NCBI RefSeq assembly: GCF_005871205.1 | Contig: NZ_SWKM01000011.1 | Span: 868,001-932,000 of the forward strand | Source: Marinobacter alexandrii | GTDB lineage: Bacteria > Pseudomonadota > Gammaproteobacteria > Pseudomonadales > Oleiphilaceae | Direction of reading: 5' to 3' | Length of the DNA stretch: 64,000 bases | Shown: positions 9,050 to 18,129 of the stretch, in pieces | Layout of the letters: the number at the start of each line of letters is the position of its first letter | How positions within the stretch are numbered: position 1 is the stretch's first letter | Notes under the pieces: generated by a model | The model's database searches: none | Told to the model about the DNA's origin: nothing | Seen by the model: the letters and a program-made list of their open reading frames with translations, nothing else | Position numbers and translations under genes: made by a program

Positions 9050-9466
9050 ATGAATGCCAAGCTTAAGAAGTCTGTAGTCATTTCTGTAGTCGCTGGGTTT
9101 TCAATGCAGCTTGTCGCCTGTGGCACGATCCTTTACCCGGAGAGAAAGGGGCAGTCCGCTGGCCACCTGGACCCGGCCGTTGTTGTTTTGGATGGCATCG
9201 GCTTGCTGTTCTTCCTGGTGCCCGGGGTTATCGCTTTCGCGGTTGATTTCAGCAATGGCACCATCTATCTGCCAGGCGGGGTGGCATCGGTTGATTCTAA
9301 AGAAGTGAATGCCATACAGATCTCGGGTGAGGTAACCAACGAGAAGATCGAGCAGGCTATCTTCGAGCAAACAGGGGAGAAGGTCAGTCTGGACGACGAA
9401 GGCGTTCAATCGCGCGAAGGGACGACAACCCTGAGTGCGCTGAATAGGGAAGTCAGGTTTCTTTAA
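9050..9466 (+). CDS. Predicted lipoprotein with membrane helix
   Basis: 138 residues. The signal peptide ends in the lipobox LVAC (Cys at about residue 25), so the mature protein is probably lipid-anchored. The segment CGTILYPERKGQ...LDGIGLLFFLVPGVIAFAVDFSNGTIYLP, with a hydrophobic helix in the middle, recalls small YceK/YidQ-like lipoproteins. The C-terminal half is soluble (SGEVTNEKIEQAIFEQTGEKVSLDD). GGGGAGAGAAGA precedes the ATG at 9050. The function is unknown. The stand-alone position after a terminator suggests its own promoter or readthrough. Confidence 0.6.
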   Translation: MNAKLKKSVVISVVAGFSMQLVACGTILYPERKGQSAGHLDPAVVVLDGIGLLFFLVPGVIAFAVDFSNGTIYLPGGVASVDSKEVNAIQISGEVTNEKIEQAIFEQTGEKVSLDDEGVQSREGTTTLSALNREVRFL

Positions 9467-9527
9467 CTTGCTTTGGTCATCTGTCGCGGCGCTTGGTTTG
9501 CAACCGCAACGGAACGCGAGTTTCGGC

Positions 9528-10337
9528 CTAGTCCGGCGTGGAAAGGTCTGAGAGATCTGGCTCGCTGAGCGCCTGGATCATTTCATCGGGGTAGGTGCCT
9601 CTGTAATGCTGTGCAAGCGTGCCATCCCGTTTCATGTTATCGAGGGTGTCTTGCCAGAGCTCAACCCTGGCATCCTCGGTATCCAGTGACATGGCAATGT
9701 ACAGGTATCTGACAGAGGTGATGTAGGCCAGTTCGACATCGTCTGCCGAAAATGCCGAGTCGGCAAACAACGGCAGGCGGCCTATGTCACTGGTTATCCA
9801 GGCATCAACGCGACCGTGCATGAGCATATCCAGGCATTGCGCAGGCCGGGTGGGTTGTTCCAGGTTGGTGAATCCCAGAGCCAACAGCGATTCCCCGCCA
9901 GAGCCTCCCCGATACGCACAGATGCCCTTTAGCTTGCGGGCATCGTCTAGTGTCTCTATTGCAATGCCGTCTTCACGACGTACAAAAAAACCGCTGGTGA
10001 TGCGCTTGATCGGACCGACCCATTTAAACTGGTCTTCCCGAAGTTCTGATCGGGCGGTTTCAAACAGTGCAACGTTGGACTCTTTTTGAGCCACTCTGTA
10101 TCCCCGAGCCCAGGGCAGTATGATAATCTCCCCAGGCTCACCAGCCCGTCTCATCAATTCACGGACAAGCTCAGCAGTAGCACCGGTTACACGGCCGTTT
10201 TCATCAAGGTATTCACCGGGGGGCGAGTGCTCCGTTATTACCTTCATCGGTTCACCCCAGAGTTGGGAACTGGTCATTCCGATGAGAAGAAGCACTCCCG
10301 CCCGTACTATTTTTCCTGCACGATAATCCCAAGCCAT
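9528..10337 (-). CDS. Periplasmic family 3 solute-binding protein
   Basis: 269 residues with a signal peptide (VLLLIGMTSSQLWGE). The fold is that of amino-acid-type (family 3) binding proteins: MKVITEHSPPGEYLDENGRVTGATAELVRELMRRAG at the start, LPWARGYRVAQ, and RVDAWITSDIG in the second lobe. The glycine-aspartate pair usual for binding amino acids is not obvious. Many such solo proteins in marine bacteria have no transporter partner, and none is adjacent here. It may feed a distant ABC permease or a sensor. The ligand is unknown. Confidence 0.8.
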   Translation of the reverse strand: MAWDYRAGKIVRAGVLLLIGMTSSQLWGEPMKVITEHSPPGEYLDENGRVTGATAELVRELMRRAGEPGEIIILPWARGYRVAQKESNVALFETARSELREDQFKWVGPIKRITSGFFVRREDGIAIETLDDARKLKGICAYRGGSGGESLLALGFTNLEQPTRPAQCLDMLMHGRVDAWITSDIGRLPLFADSAFSADDVELAYITSVRYLYIAMSLDTEDARVELWQDTLDNMKRDGTLAQHYRGTYPDEMIQALSEPDLSDLSTPD

Positions 10338-10490
10338 TCCTAATTCCTATGTCCCGAAAACGAGCGAGCGATCAACAATAACCCGCACCTGAGCTGCTTG
10401 AAAATAGCGAGCCGGAAAAAACTTGTCTGCAAAAAAGAAGTAAAACCTTTACGGATTAATCCCTTGGACTTCGGCGATCGGGCGGTGTCG

Positions 10491-11069
10491 TTAATGCCTG
10501 ATGTCGTCCAGCTTCAGCAGTTCTTGCAACATGCTATAGCTCAGCCCCCAGATGCAGTAATCCTGAAATCGGCAGCAGGGCATATTCAAGGTGCCTAGGG
10601 GCGTTCGCCAAGGCAGTCTGCTCTGGTTCTCTTCTGCGGCAAGGTGGGTCAGGGGAACCCACACCACTCGCTGGACTTCGTGGTTTAGCGAGACGCTCTG
10701 CGGGCCCAGCCACTCGTACACATAGGGCGTGACCACCATCGGGCGCCAGCGGCTGTGGTGGCGGGTAATCAGGTCAGACAGTCGAGCCTGGAAGCGGCCA
10801 TGGTGAATCAGGTCGACGCCGGTTTCCTCGAGGGTTTCCCGTTCGGCAGCCGCCCGGGTTGTGGCATCCTCGGGCTGCAGTCGGCCTCCCGGGAACGCCA
10901 TGTCCCCGGACCAGGGATCGCCTTCGCGGTGAGCCCGTTGGATAAACAGCAACTCCGTTTCACCGGCCCCAGCTTGTCGGTAGATCAACGCCACGGAGGC
11001 GCGGCTCAGGCGCCGCCGGAGCGGTAGCTTCTTGGGCCGCAAGGTGCTGGCCCAGTGTTCGGTTGCCAC
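10491..11069 (-). CDS. Nudix hydrolase, CoA pyrophosphatase (NudL/YeaB) type
   Basis: 192 residues. It has the full Nudix box GGRLQPEDATTRAAAERETLEETGV (about residues 66-90), with the metal-binding REtxEE core. It also has the NudL/CoAse-specific upstream motif RAHREGDPWSGDMAFPGG. Such enzymes cleave CoA and its derivatives to 3',5'-ADP and acyl-phosphopantetheine in the cytoplasm. The start is a GTG at 11069 with AAAGGACAG upstream. No functional partners adjoin it. Confidence 0.85.
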   Translation of the reverse strand: MATEHWASTLRPKKLPLRRRLSRASVALIYRQAGAGETELLFIQRAHREGDPWSGDMAFPGGRLQPEDATTRAAAERETLEETGVDLIHHGRFQARLSDLITRHHSRWRPMVVTPYVYEWLGPQSVSLNHEVQRVVWVPLTHLAAEENQSRLPWRTPLGTLNMPCCRFQDYCIWGLSYSMLQELLKLDDIRH

Positions 11070-11407
11070 GGTGAGCTGTCCTTTGGGGGCTGGTGGTTAC
11101 CAGACTATCCAATCACTTGGCAGGCGTCCAATGACTCTGCAACTGCCCGAGCAAGGGCGAGCCCACGCCCTGTTCACCGAGGAAGCTCAGCGCGATCGAC
11201 AGGAACTGCTGGATCATGGCGGGGCCAACGCTACCGAGCGGGCTAGTGCTACCCTGAGGGCGCCGCGGCGGTTGCTATGTACTAAGATTTGGCTTCAATA
11301 AGTTACAAAGTCATCAAGGACATCGGTAGCTAGGTAAACTAAAGTTCATCAGTTGGGGCTTTTTCCTGCGGTGCGTTTGCAATCATTTAGATCTTTTGGT
11401 GAATCTG
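11070..11407. other. Intergenic stretch without a convincing gene
   Basis: About 340 bases between divergent genes. On the minus strand about 11,124-11,277 there is an open stretch reading roughly PLGSVGPAMIQQFLSIALS, ending at a TGA. It could be a decayed C-terminal fragment, but no ribosome-binding site or family match supports a gene. The right part is AT-richer and probably carries the promoter of the Sel1 lipoprotein. Confidence 0.4.
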
Positions 11408-12202
11408 ATGTATCGATTGCTTGTAATCATTATAGGCGGATTGCTCATTGCTGGTTGCGGCAGTTTAAAAACCAGTGACGTTCTGAGTCGTACCGGTGAC
11501 GCGCTGAGCAAAATCGGGCAAAAAAGCCCTACCGATGATGGTGACCAGGAAATTAAACCGCTTTTTGATCAACCCTATATTGATCCGTTAACGGAGTATC
11601 TCCAGCGTTACGCAGAAGATCCGTCCCGCTCGGCTCAGCTCGGGCAGGTGAGACAGGAGCGTGAACGCCGCTGCGCTGCCGTCGCCCGGCGGTATGATAT
11701 GGATGAGATTACCGAAGCCAGCTTGGTATTGTACCGTCGTGGCTATAGCTTTTCCTGTCCGCAGGATGTGGCCGCCTACGAAGTGCGGCTCGAAGCGATG
11801 CAGCAGGCGTCAATACCCGCACCGCCGCCAAATAGTGAATCCTTATCCCGTCAACTGAATAACTGCTACTTGCTCACTCAGATTCGCAACTTCAGTGGGG
11901 CCCTGGATACCTGTCGCGGTCCCGCCGAAGCTGGGGCGGTTGGTGCGCAGGTAAGGATGGCGCAGATCCAGAATGCCCTGGGGAATCACGAATCAGCCTA
12001 TCGCTGGGCCCAGCAGGCAGCGCCTGAATCCGGTGAGGCAGCCAATCTGCTAGGTGAAATGTACGCCCAAGGGCTTGGTGTGGCTCAGGATAAGGCGGCG
12101 GCTGCGAAGTGGTTCAGAACCGCTGCCGGGCTAGGTCATGTCGGGGCGAAAAACACTCTCGACAATCTGGTTTCAGCCTCTGCGGGTGACAATGCCGATT
12201 AA
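11408..12202 (+). CDS. Sel1-repeat lipoprotein
   Basis: About 264 residues. The N-terminus MYRLLVIIIGGLLIAGCGSL has a clear lipobox (LIAGC). The ATG at 11408 is preferred, though TTG (11396) and GTG (11399) starts are in frame. The C-terminal 60 residues contain a Sel1/TPR-like unit, GEMYAQGLGVAQDKAAAAKWFRTAAGLGH, preceded by a degenerate unit (MAQIQNALGNHESAYRWAQQA). Such repeats mediate protein contacts in the envelope. Its last 11 bases overlap the start of the GGDEF-EAL gene, so the two are translationally coupled and may act together. Confidence 0.72.
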   Translation: MYRLLVIIIGGLLIAGCGSLKTSDVLSRTGDALSKIGQKSPTDDGDQEIKPLFDQPYIDPLTEYLQRYAEDPSRSAQLGQVRQERERRCAAVARRYDMDEITEASLVLYRRGYSFSCPQDVAAYEVRLEAMQQASIPAPPPNSESLSRQLNNCYLLTQIRNFSGALDTCRGPAEAGAVGAQVRMAQIQNALGNHESAYRWAQQAAPESGEAANLLGEMYAQGLGVAQDKAAAAKWFRTAAGLGHVGAKNTLDNLVSASAGDNAD

Positions 12203-14627
12203 GCCGCTGCAGTGGCCAGTCTTGTCCAGGTGGACACGGCCACCTCTGAGCTTCTGGAAAAGCAACAAAGCCATGCACACTATCATGGGGCTGCTACTCC
12301 TGCTGATTGTGCTTTTTGCGATTGGAATGTTCCTGTTGTCTCACCTGAACCTGGGCTACTCCCAGCAGGCGATGTATGAGTTACGCCGTGATCAGATCCG
12401 GGATGTGTTTTTCACGGGGCTGGCCCGTATTGATGCCCATCAAATTGCTCTGGAGCGCCAAGTGGCGACGCTCGCGACGATCGGCGAAACATTCTACCGG
12501 TTATCGCGGGAACAGCGGGGTTCGCCCAAAGCCCAGCGTCAGTTTCAGGACCAGCTCGAAAAAACACTGCGAAGCCGTCTTGAAAGCGAGGTCGGGGTCT
12601 CCGGTGCGGGTCTCTGGTATCAGCCGGGCATTGTAGCGCCAACCGGTGAACGCTACGCTCCCTACCTGGTTAAGGACGGGGTTGGTGGCGCCAGAATGCA
12701 ATCGCAATCAACCGATTTTAGGCAAACCCGATGGTTTGAGCTGACCTTGGGAATGGACGACGCCCGCAATTCCTCGTCGGGCGTGTCTGTCTACTGGTCA
12801 CCGGTTTACTTTGACATGGCAACGGAGCGCGCTGTTCTCACTCTTTCCCAGCCGATGGTCAGCACTGGGGGTGAGCTGATTGGCGTGGCGACCATCGACT
12901 GGGCTTCGGATCAGGTTGTTGACCTGGTCAGCCGTATGGAAGTCACTCAAAACAGCTTTGCTTTTCTCAATGACCGCAACAACCGAAACCTGTCCAGTCT
13001 CAATCAAAGCGAAGATCCGGTGCTGGAGCAGAAGCTTATCGATGCGATTCTGGCAGCAAACCTTTCCGGAAATGAGCCGGACGTGCGATCAGCATCCGGA
13101 GAGAGCCAAGCCTCTGAATCGCGCCTGCAGACTCGGAAGCTTGAAGTTGATGGTCGGCTCTATGAGCTGTATTACGCGACGACCCCAGCGGGGATGGTCT
13201 ATGGTGCTGGCGTTCCAAAGGATGAGATCGACCGGGTGCTTGAGCCCATGCGCAATACTAATTACCGGATACTGCTGGTTACTGGCTCGATTTTTTTGAT
13301 ATTGAGCCTTTACCTGTTTTATCGGATCACGCAGCTCATGCGCGAATTGCAGGCCTCCTACACAGACGACCTGACGGGCTTGCCCAATCGTGTGCGTCTT
13401 TTGCGAGACCTAAAGGACCGCCAGCACGCCTGCCTAATCTTACTGAATCTGGATCGTTTCAAGGAAATCAACAGCCTGTTTGGAAATGACTGCGGCGATG
13501 CGGTCCTTTTGGCGATGCGCAAGCAGGTGCGCTCGTTTATCCGCACCCATTCTCACCCCTTTGGGCTCGCTCCAGGACTTTATCGTTTGTCAGGTGATGA
13601 ATTTGCACTTCTTGGGCCCGCTGTTGCCGAGTCCCGGGTGCGTGCTTTTACCAGTGAATTGATCGAATTTCTCTGTGCGCAAGTGGTGACCTGGCAGCAG
13701 CAGGCGTTAACTCTGGATTCGAGTGCAGGTATTGCTTTTCAGAAGGAGAGTGCGGGGGACGCCGGACCCGACCGTTTGCTCAACCAGGCAACCATTGCTG
13801 TTTTGCAGGCCCGGAACCAGATGCGCCGGTACCTGTTTTACGATCAAAGCCAGGAAGTTGAAAAAGGCTATGAGAAAAATCTCTATTGGGCGCGGCGCTT
13901 GAAAAAGGCGATTGAGACTGACGCATTGCGTCCGCACTTCCAGCCGATTCATGACAACCGCCAGGGCACGCATACCAAGTACGAGTGTCTGGTGAGGATG
14001 GAGGATGCCGAGCATGGCGTAATCGCCGCCGGGCAGTTCATTGGTGTGGCCAATAAACTCCGGCTGAATCGGCAGATCACCCGGATCATGGTGGAAAAGT
14101 CTTTCGCCGTTTTTGCCACGCAGCCCCACGAGTTTTCCATCAATTTGTCCTATATGGACATTATTGACGCGGAAACTCTAGCTCTGATTCTTGAGCATCT
14201 TCAGGCGAGTAATGTCGGCGAGCGGGTCATCTTCGAGATTCTCGAATCCGATGGCATCGGAAATTACGTCGACGTCCTGAATTTTATTGAGAAAGTGAAA
14301 TCCTTCGGGTGCCGGATCGCCATTGATGACTTTGGCACCGGGTATTCCAATTTTTCTCATCTGCTCAAGCTGAACGTGGATTTCATCAAGATAGACGGTA
14401 GCCTGATTCGTTACTTGGCGCAGGACCACACGGCGTTTCTTGTGACAAAGGGGATTGTGCAATTCGCCCGGAGCATGGGCATCAAAACAGTGGCAGAGTT
14501 CGTGCACAGTGAAGCGGTGCAGGAACGTGTATTGGAGCTGGGCATTGATTTCTCGCAGGGAGAGTATTTCGGTATGCCTGCACCGGAGTTGTTAAGTCAA
14601 AAGGGGCAAAGGGTGCTAGCCAAATAA
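12192..14627 (+). CDS. Membrane GGDEF-EAL protein (c-di-GMP turnover)
   Basis: About 811 residues. A membrane helix (about 28-50) is followed by a large periplasmic region of dCache type (about 50-355, with GAGLWYQPGIVAPTGERYAPY and TLSQPMVSTGGELIGVATIDW), then a second helix (about 360-380). A GGDEF domain with the variant signature SGDEF and a C-terminal EAL domain complete it. The EAL site keeps the expected ECL (first Glu), INLS Asn, FEILES Glu, IDDFGTGYS, FIKIDG Lys and AEF Glu residues, so phosphodiesterase activity is likely; cyclase activity is uncertain. There is no RxxD inhibitory site before SGDEF. The start at 12192 overlaps the Sel1 lipoprotein gene. Confidence 0.85.
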   Translation: MPIKPLQWPVLSRWTRPPLSFWKSNKAMHTIMGLLLLLIVLFAIGMFLLSHLNLGYSQQAMYELRRDQIRDVFFTGLARIDAHQIALERQVATLATIGETFYRLSREQRGSPKAQRQFQDQLEKTLRSRLESEVGVSGAGLWYQPGIVAPTGERYAPYLVKDGVGGARMQSQSTDFRQTRWFELTLGMDDARNSSSGVSVYWSPVYFDMATERAVLTLSQPMVSTGGELIGVATIDWASDQVVDLVSRMEVTQNSFAFLNDRNNRNLSSLNQSEDPVLEQKLIDAILAANLSGNEPDVRSASGESQASESRLQTRKLEVDGRLYELYYATTPAGMVYGAGVPKDEIDRVLEPMRNTNYRILLVTGSIFLILSLYLFYRITQLMRELQASYTDDLTGLPNRVRLLRDLKDRQHACLILLNLDRFKEINSLFGNDCGDAVLLAMRKQVRSFIRTHSHPFGLAPGLYRLSGDEFALLGPAVAESRVRAFTSELIEFLCAQVVTWQQQALTLDSSAGIAFQKESAGDAGPDRLLNQATIAVLQARNQMRRYLFYDQSQEVEKGYEKNLYWARRLKKAIETDALRPHFQPIHDNRQGTHTKYECLVRMEDAEHGVIAAGQFIGVANKLRLNRQITRIMVEKSFAVFATQPHEFSINLSYMDIIDAETLALILEHLQASNVGERVIFEILESDGIGNYVDVLNFIEKVKSFGCRIAIDDFGTGYSNFSHLLKLNVDFIKIDGSLIRYLAQDHTAFLVTKGIVQFARSMGIKTVAEFVHSEAVQERVLELGIDFSQGEYFGMPAPELLSQKGQRVLAK

Positions 14628-14704
14628 ACGAGGCGGATTTTCCCGCCCCGGCTTTCTGGCTATCTGAGTGGTGTTGTTTCCCGTGCTCGTCCAATTCGGA
14701 TTAT

Positions 14705-15373
14705 TCAGGCGAAGTCGTACTCGCCGCCTTTCTCAAGGGCCGTCTGGTAAGCAGGCCGGGCATGTACTCGCTCCACCCAGGCGGTGATGTTTGGTCGATT
14801 CTTACCAACGATCCCCCGCGCCACTGAGGCTTCCAGCGGAAAGCTCATCTGAATATCCGCCGCACTCAGGTTATCGCCGAGGAACCAGGTGTTCTTCGCC
14901 AGATGGGCTTCAACAAAATCCAGGTGGGTATTGATCATCGGGCCGATGAAGATCTCGTTGGTTTTGTCGGAAATGCCTTTGGCCACGGGCTTGATGAAGA
15001 ACGGCATCGGGCTGGTTTTGACCTTTTCGAACACCAGGCGCATCACCAGCGGCGGCATCAGTGAGCCTTCGGCGTAGTGCAGCCAGTAGGTGTAATCCAG
15101 CCACGCTTGGCCGCCGGCCTCCGGCAGCATGGTGTCTTTGCCGTAGGTGTGGGCCAGGTATTCGATGATGGCGCCTGATTCCGCCACCACCAGATCGCCG
15201 TCGGTGATCACCGGGGACTTGCCCAGCGGGTGAACCTTCTTGAGGCTAGCCGGCGCCAGCATGGTCTTGGGATCACGCTCGTAACGCTTGATCTCGTAGG
15301 GCACGCCCAGCTCTTCCAGCATCCAGATGATGCGCTGTGAGCGGGAATTGTTCAGGTGGTGCACTGTAATCAT
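14705..15373 (-). CDS. Glutathione S-transferase
   Basis: 222 residues with the two-domain GST layout. The N-terminal thioredoxin fold includes HHLNNSRSQRIIWMLEELGVPYE and 'KSPVITDGDLVVAESGAIIEYL', the glutathione-binding E-S pair. The helical C-terminal domain includes 'NTWFLGDNLSAADIQMSFPLE', with the N-capping box before Asp. The Ser/Arg in NNSRS is the probable thiol-activating position. It is cytosolic and detoxifying by family; the substrate is unknown. The gene lies alone between convergent and co-directional neighbours. Confidence 0.88.
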   Translation of the reverse strand: MITVHHLNNSRSQRIIWMLEELGVPYEIKRYERDPKTMLAPASLKKVHPLGKSPVITDGDLVVAESGAIIEYLAHTYGKDTMLPEAGGQAWLDYTYWLHYAEGSLMPPLVMRLVFEKVKTSPMPFFIKPVAKGISDKTNEIFIGPMINTHLDFVEAHLAKNTWFLGDNLSAADIQMSFPLEASVARGIVGKNRPNITAWVERVHARPAYQTALEKGGEYDFA

Positions 15374-15389
15374 GTAGAAACTCCGTTCG

Positions 15390-16367
15390 TTAGATTAAAC
15401 CCGATCTGATCATGTCAAAGGTGTCCAGAATCCGTGCCACATACTGGTCTTTCGGGCGAAAACTGCTCTGGGTGCTCAGTGAGACATCCCGCTCAAGGTG
15501 GTCCAGCAGCTTGTGCAGGCGCCGGCGATGTAGGCCGATTGCCGCTTGAACTGGGTCGGAAATCACGCCAGACAACGCCGCAAACGCCGCAAGGGCCGCC
15601 ATGACTGCCACCATCACGCTGACGGTGGTGGCCAGCGAGGGCTCCGGTGGAAATACGCTGTAGTACCAGCTACCGATCGTTTCGCCCAGGATAAAGTCCC
15701 GGGCGGCCATGGTCTTGGCCAGCATGGACGCAAGAACCACCCCGAGTCCAATGCCGCCCGGCGTAAATTTCTGGAACGCGAATGCACCCAGCACGGTGCA
15801 GGAAATGCTGTTGGTGATATCGGCAGACGCCGTTCGGGTAACCCGGTACTGGCTGAGTGCGTCGGCGACCAGTGGCTCGACGAGTTTGATAAAGCGCTGG
15901 TGATCGACCGGCTCCGAGCTATGGCGGGCGTAAACCTCCTCCAGAGCCTCAATCAGGTAGCTCTCCAGCAGGTTACCCTCAGGCAGGTTCTTCCCATGGC
16001 CGTTATTGAGCAGCTCGTCCTGAATCAGATTGGAGATGTGCTCCTGCACCCGGGTGGTAAAACCGGCGGGCACACGATCGGACAAACTATGCAGCCACCC
16101 CAGGCCGGCGCGATTGCGAACCAGAATTTTCACCAGGCAGGCCAGGGCGTATACCGGTGCCCATAGCAGATTGATCGGCGCTCGCAACATGTCCCAACCC
16201 AGCGCCATCCGGTTAGTGGCGATGGCGCCTGGGTAGTGAAAATGACGGTCGATAAACGACGGTACCCGCGCCCGGCAGTCGGCGAAATAGCGTTCGATGC
16301 CTGAGCGGATGGCCTGCTCTATCTCAGCTTCGGAGATGGAATGTTCGGTCGATGTGTCATCGGACAT
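15390..16367 (-). CDS. Uncharacterised membrane protein, about 325 aa
   Basis: The start at 16367 (MSDDTSTEHSISEAEIE) is preferred; the frame runs to 16454, but the extra residues are Cys/His-rich and unlike a coding start. The protein has an amphipathic N-terminus (about 1-55), a hydrophobic stretch near 70-90 (LLWAPVYALACLVKILV), a soluble middle region, and a C-terminal half with hydrophobic segments (GLGVVLASMLAK, VSVMVAVMAALAAFAAL). It ends with a basic, probably cytosolic tail. I do not recognise a family with confidence. It resembles DUF-type proteins found in Marinobacter and Halomonas. Confidence 0.6.
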   Translation of the reverse strand: MSDDTSTEHSISEAEIEQAIRSGIERYFADCRARVPSFIDRHFHYPGAIATNRMALGWDMLRAPINLLWAPVYALACLVKILVRNRAGLGWLHSLSDRVPAGFTTRVQEHISNLIQDELLNNGHGKNLPEGNLLESYLIEALEEVYARHSSEPVDHQRFIKLVEPLVADALSQYRVTRTASADITNSISCTVLGAFAFQKFTPGGIGLGVVLASMLAKTMAARDFILGETIGSWYYSVFPPEPSLATTVSVMVAVMAALAAFAALSGVISDPVQAAIGLHRRRLHKLLDHLERDVSLSTQSSFRPKDQYVARILDTFDMIRSGLI

Positions 16368-16458
16368 AGTGGCAGGGTGTCTACAGATAAATAAATGGTC
16401 CGTGCATGTCGCTGTATGGGCGCAAACCGGGACAGATGTATTCAGGGTGGTCACTGTA

Positions 16459-17436
16459 TCAGGAATTTTCTGCGGTCAGGCAGCTCAGTGACAAGTCCTT
16501 CTCCAGCCGATAGGTGTCGAAATCCCGTGCCAGAAAAAGCTGGCCCTGGTAGTGCTGTCGGGCTTCGGCGGCCAGTTGATTGATGTTGGGTGTGCCATGG
16601 GGCCCGGACTGGTAACGGGAGCTGAAATGAGTCAGCACCAGATTGGGCAGCTGGGCCTGTTGGGCGAAGCGGGCCACCTGTTCGGCAGAGCTGTGCTGTG
16701 GCCATGGGCCAACCCGCTCGGATACTTCCTGGGTGTAGGTGGCCTCGTGAATCAGCAGGTGGCTGCCAATACTGGCGTCGGCCAACAGGGTAGGGTCGTC
16801 GTTGTCGCCGGCGACGATCACCCGGCGAGCCACCCGGGGAATCTGGGTGTAATCGTCACTCCTTAGCAGGCGGCCATCGGGCAATGTTACATCGTGGCCT
16901 TTCTGCAGCTCACCCCAACTGGGCCCGGGCCCAACATCATAATCCTGAAGCTTGTCCTGCAGCAGTTGTCGCTCCAGATTCCGCTCCGTAAACACATAGG
17001 CCCGGCATGGCACCCGATGGGACAGCGCTACGCTGGTTACCCCAGCGTGGTCATCCTGCCAGTAGAAATCCGGCGCTTCGGAATCGATGAAGTTCAGGGG
17101 GTAGCTCAGGCTGGAGTCGCTGTTGTCGAGCGTGGTGGTGATGAAGCGATGAGTCTGAACCGGTGCGATGATGTCCATCGGTTCGGTGCGGCCCAGCATG
17201 GAGGCACTGGAAAGTAGCCCCGGCAGGCCAAAGGTGTGGTCGCCGTGGATGTGCGTAATGAAGATCGCCCGCAGTTGCATTACCGAGTGGTGAGCGCGCA
17301 GCAGTTGGTGCTGGGTGCCTTCGCCACAGTCCACCAGGTACCAGGGTTTATGCCCGGAAGGCGACAGCGCCAGGGCGGTGACGTTGCGTGCTCGGGTTGG
17401 TGTGCCGGCGGAGGTGCCGAGAAAAGTAAACTCCAT
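16459..17436 (-). CDS. rnz: Ribonuclease Z (tRNA 3'-end processing)
   Basis: 325 residues, close to the length of short-form tRNase Z. The start at 17436 has AAGGAG five bases upstream, and the protein begins MEFTFLGTSAGTPT as in the family. The metal-binding THIHGDHTFGLPG motif (H62, H64, D66, H67) is intact. An exosite-like flexible arm lies around residues 165-200 (DVGPGPSWGELQKG), and VIAGDNDDP and LVLTHFSSRY supply later ligands. It cuts pre-tRNA 3' trailers in the cytoplasm, or acts on other RNAs where CCA is encoded. Confidence 0.92.
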   Translation of the reverse strand: MEFTFLGTSAGTPTRARNVTALALSPSGHKPWYLVDCGEGTQHQLLRAHHSVMQLRAIFITHIHGDHTFGLPGLLSSASMLGRTEPMDIIAPVQTHRFITTTLDNSDSSLSYPLNFIDSEAPDFYWQDDHAGVTSVALSHRVPCRAYVFTERNLERQLLQDKLQDYDVGPGPSWGELQKGHDVTLPDGRLLRSDDYTQIPRVARRVIVAGDNDDPTLLADASIGSHLLIHEATYTQEVSERVGPWPQHSSAEQVARFAQQAQLPNLVLTHFSSRYQSGPHGTPNINQLAAEARQHYQGQLFLARDFDTYRLEKDLSLSCLTAENS

Positions 17437-17580
17437 TGCTCCTTCCAGTTCCTGCTGTTGTTCGTCGTCAACCGTTGGTGATTGAACCTGCCCCGATTTT
17501 CCGTTAAATCTGGTGCTTAGTATACTTTGATTACCTTCACCTCTAGCCATAACTCAAACCCATAGTACAGGAGCCCGACA

Positions 17581-18036
17581 ATGGCGGAAGCATCACTCAA
17601 GGAACAACTGGGCAGTGCGGTAAAAGACGCGATGCGCAGCAAGGACAAGATCCGGCTTACCACTCTGCGTATGGCTCAAGCTGCGATTAAACAGATCGAA
17701 ATTGATGAGCGTCGGGAATTGAGTGACGACGACGTTCTGAAGGTGCTGGACAAGATGCTCAAGCAGCGCCGCGATGCCGCCAGCCAGTACGATGACGCTG
17801 GCCGCCCGGAGTTGGCGGACAAAGAGCGGGCAGAAATGGTGATCATCGAGGAATTCATGCCCGCTGCGCTGTCCGAGGACGACCTGGACAGCCTGATCCG
17901 TTCAGCCATCAGTGCTACTGACGCCCAGGGTATGCAGGACATGGGCAAAGTCATGAATGAGCTGCGCCCGCAGGTACTGGGGCGGGTTGAGATGGGCCAT
18001 CTGAGCAAGAAAGTGCGAGCAGCGCTGGCGGGCTGA
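17581..18036 (+). CDS. yqeY: YqeY/GatB-like domain protein
   Basis: 151 residues, all helical: ASLKEQLGSAVKDAMRSKDKIRLTTLRMAQAAIKQIEID at the start and 'GMQDMGKVMNELRPQVLGRVEMGHLSKKVRAALAG' at the end. This is the YqeY family, which resembles the tail domain of GatB of the tRNA amidotransferase. AGGAGCCCG lies just before the ATG. In many genomes the gene sits near rpsU and dnaG; here it is beside rnz and an SDR gene. A link with tRNA or translation is suggested by homology only. Confidence 0.85.
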   Translation: MAEASLKEQLGSAVKDAMRSKDKIRLTTLRMAQAAIKQIEIDERRELSDDDVLKVLDKMLKQRRDAASQYDDAGRPELADKERAEMVIIEEFMPAALSEDDLDSLIRSAISATDAQGMQDMGKVMNELRPQVLGRVEMGHLSKKVRAALAG

Positions 18037-18129
18037 TGAGTGCCCCGGGCTGCGGTGCCTTGAATTGTGTGTGCAGTGCACTCAGCTATCAAAGACAGTC
18101 ATGACAAATAGCGAGTCAGGAGAGCCGTT

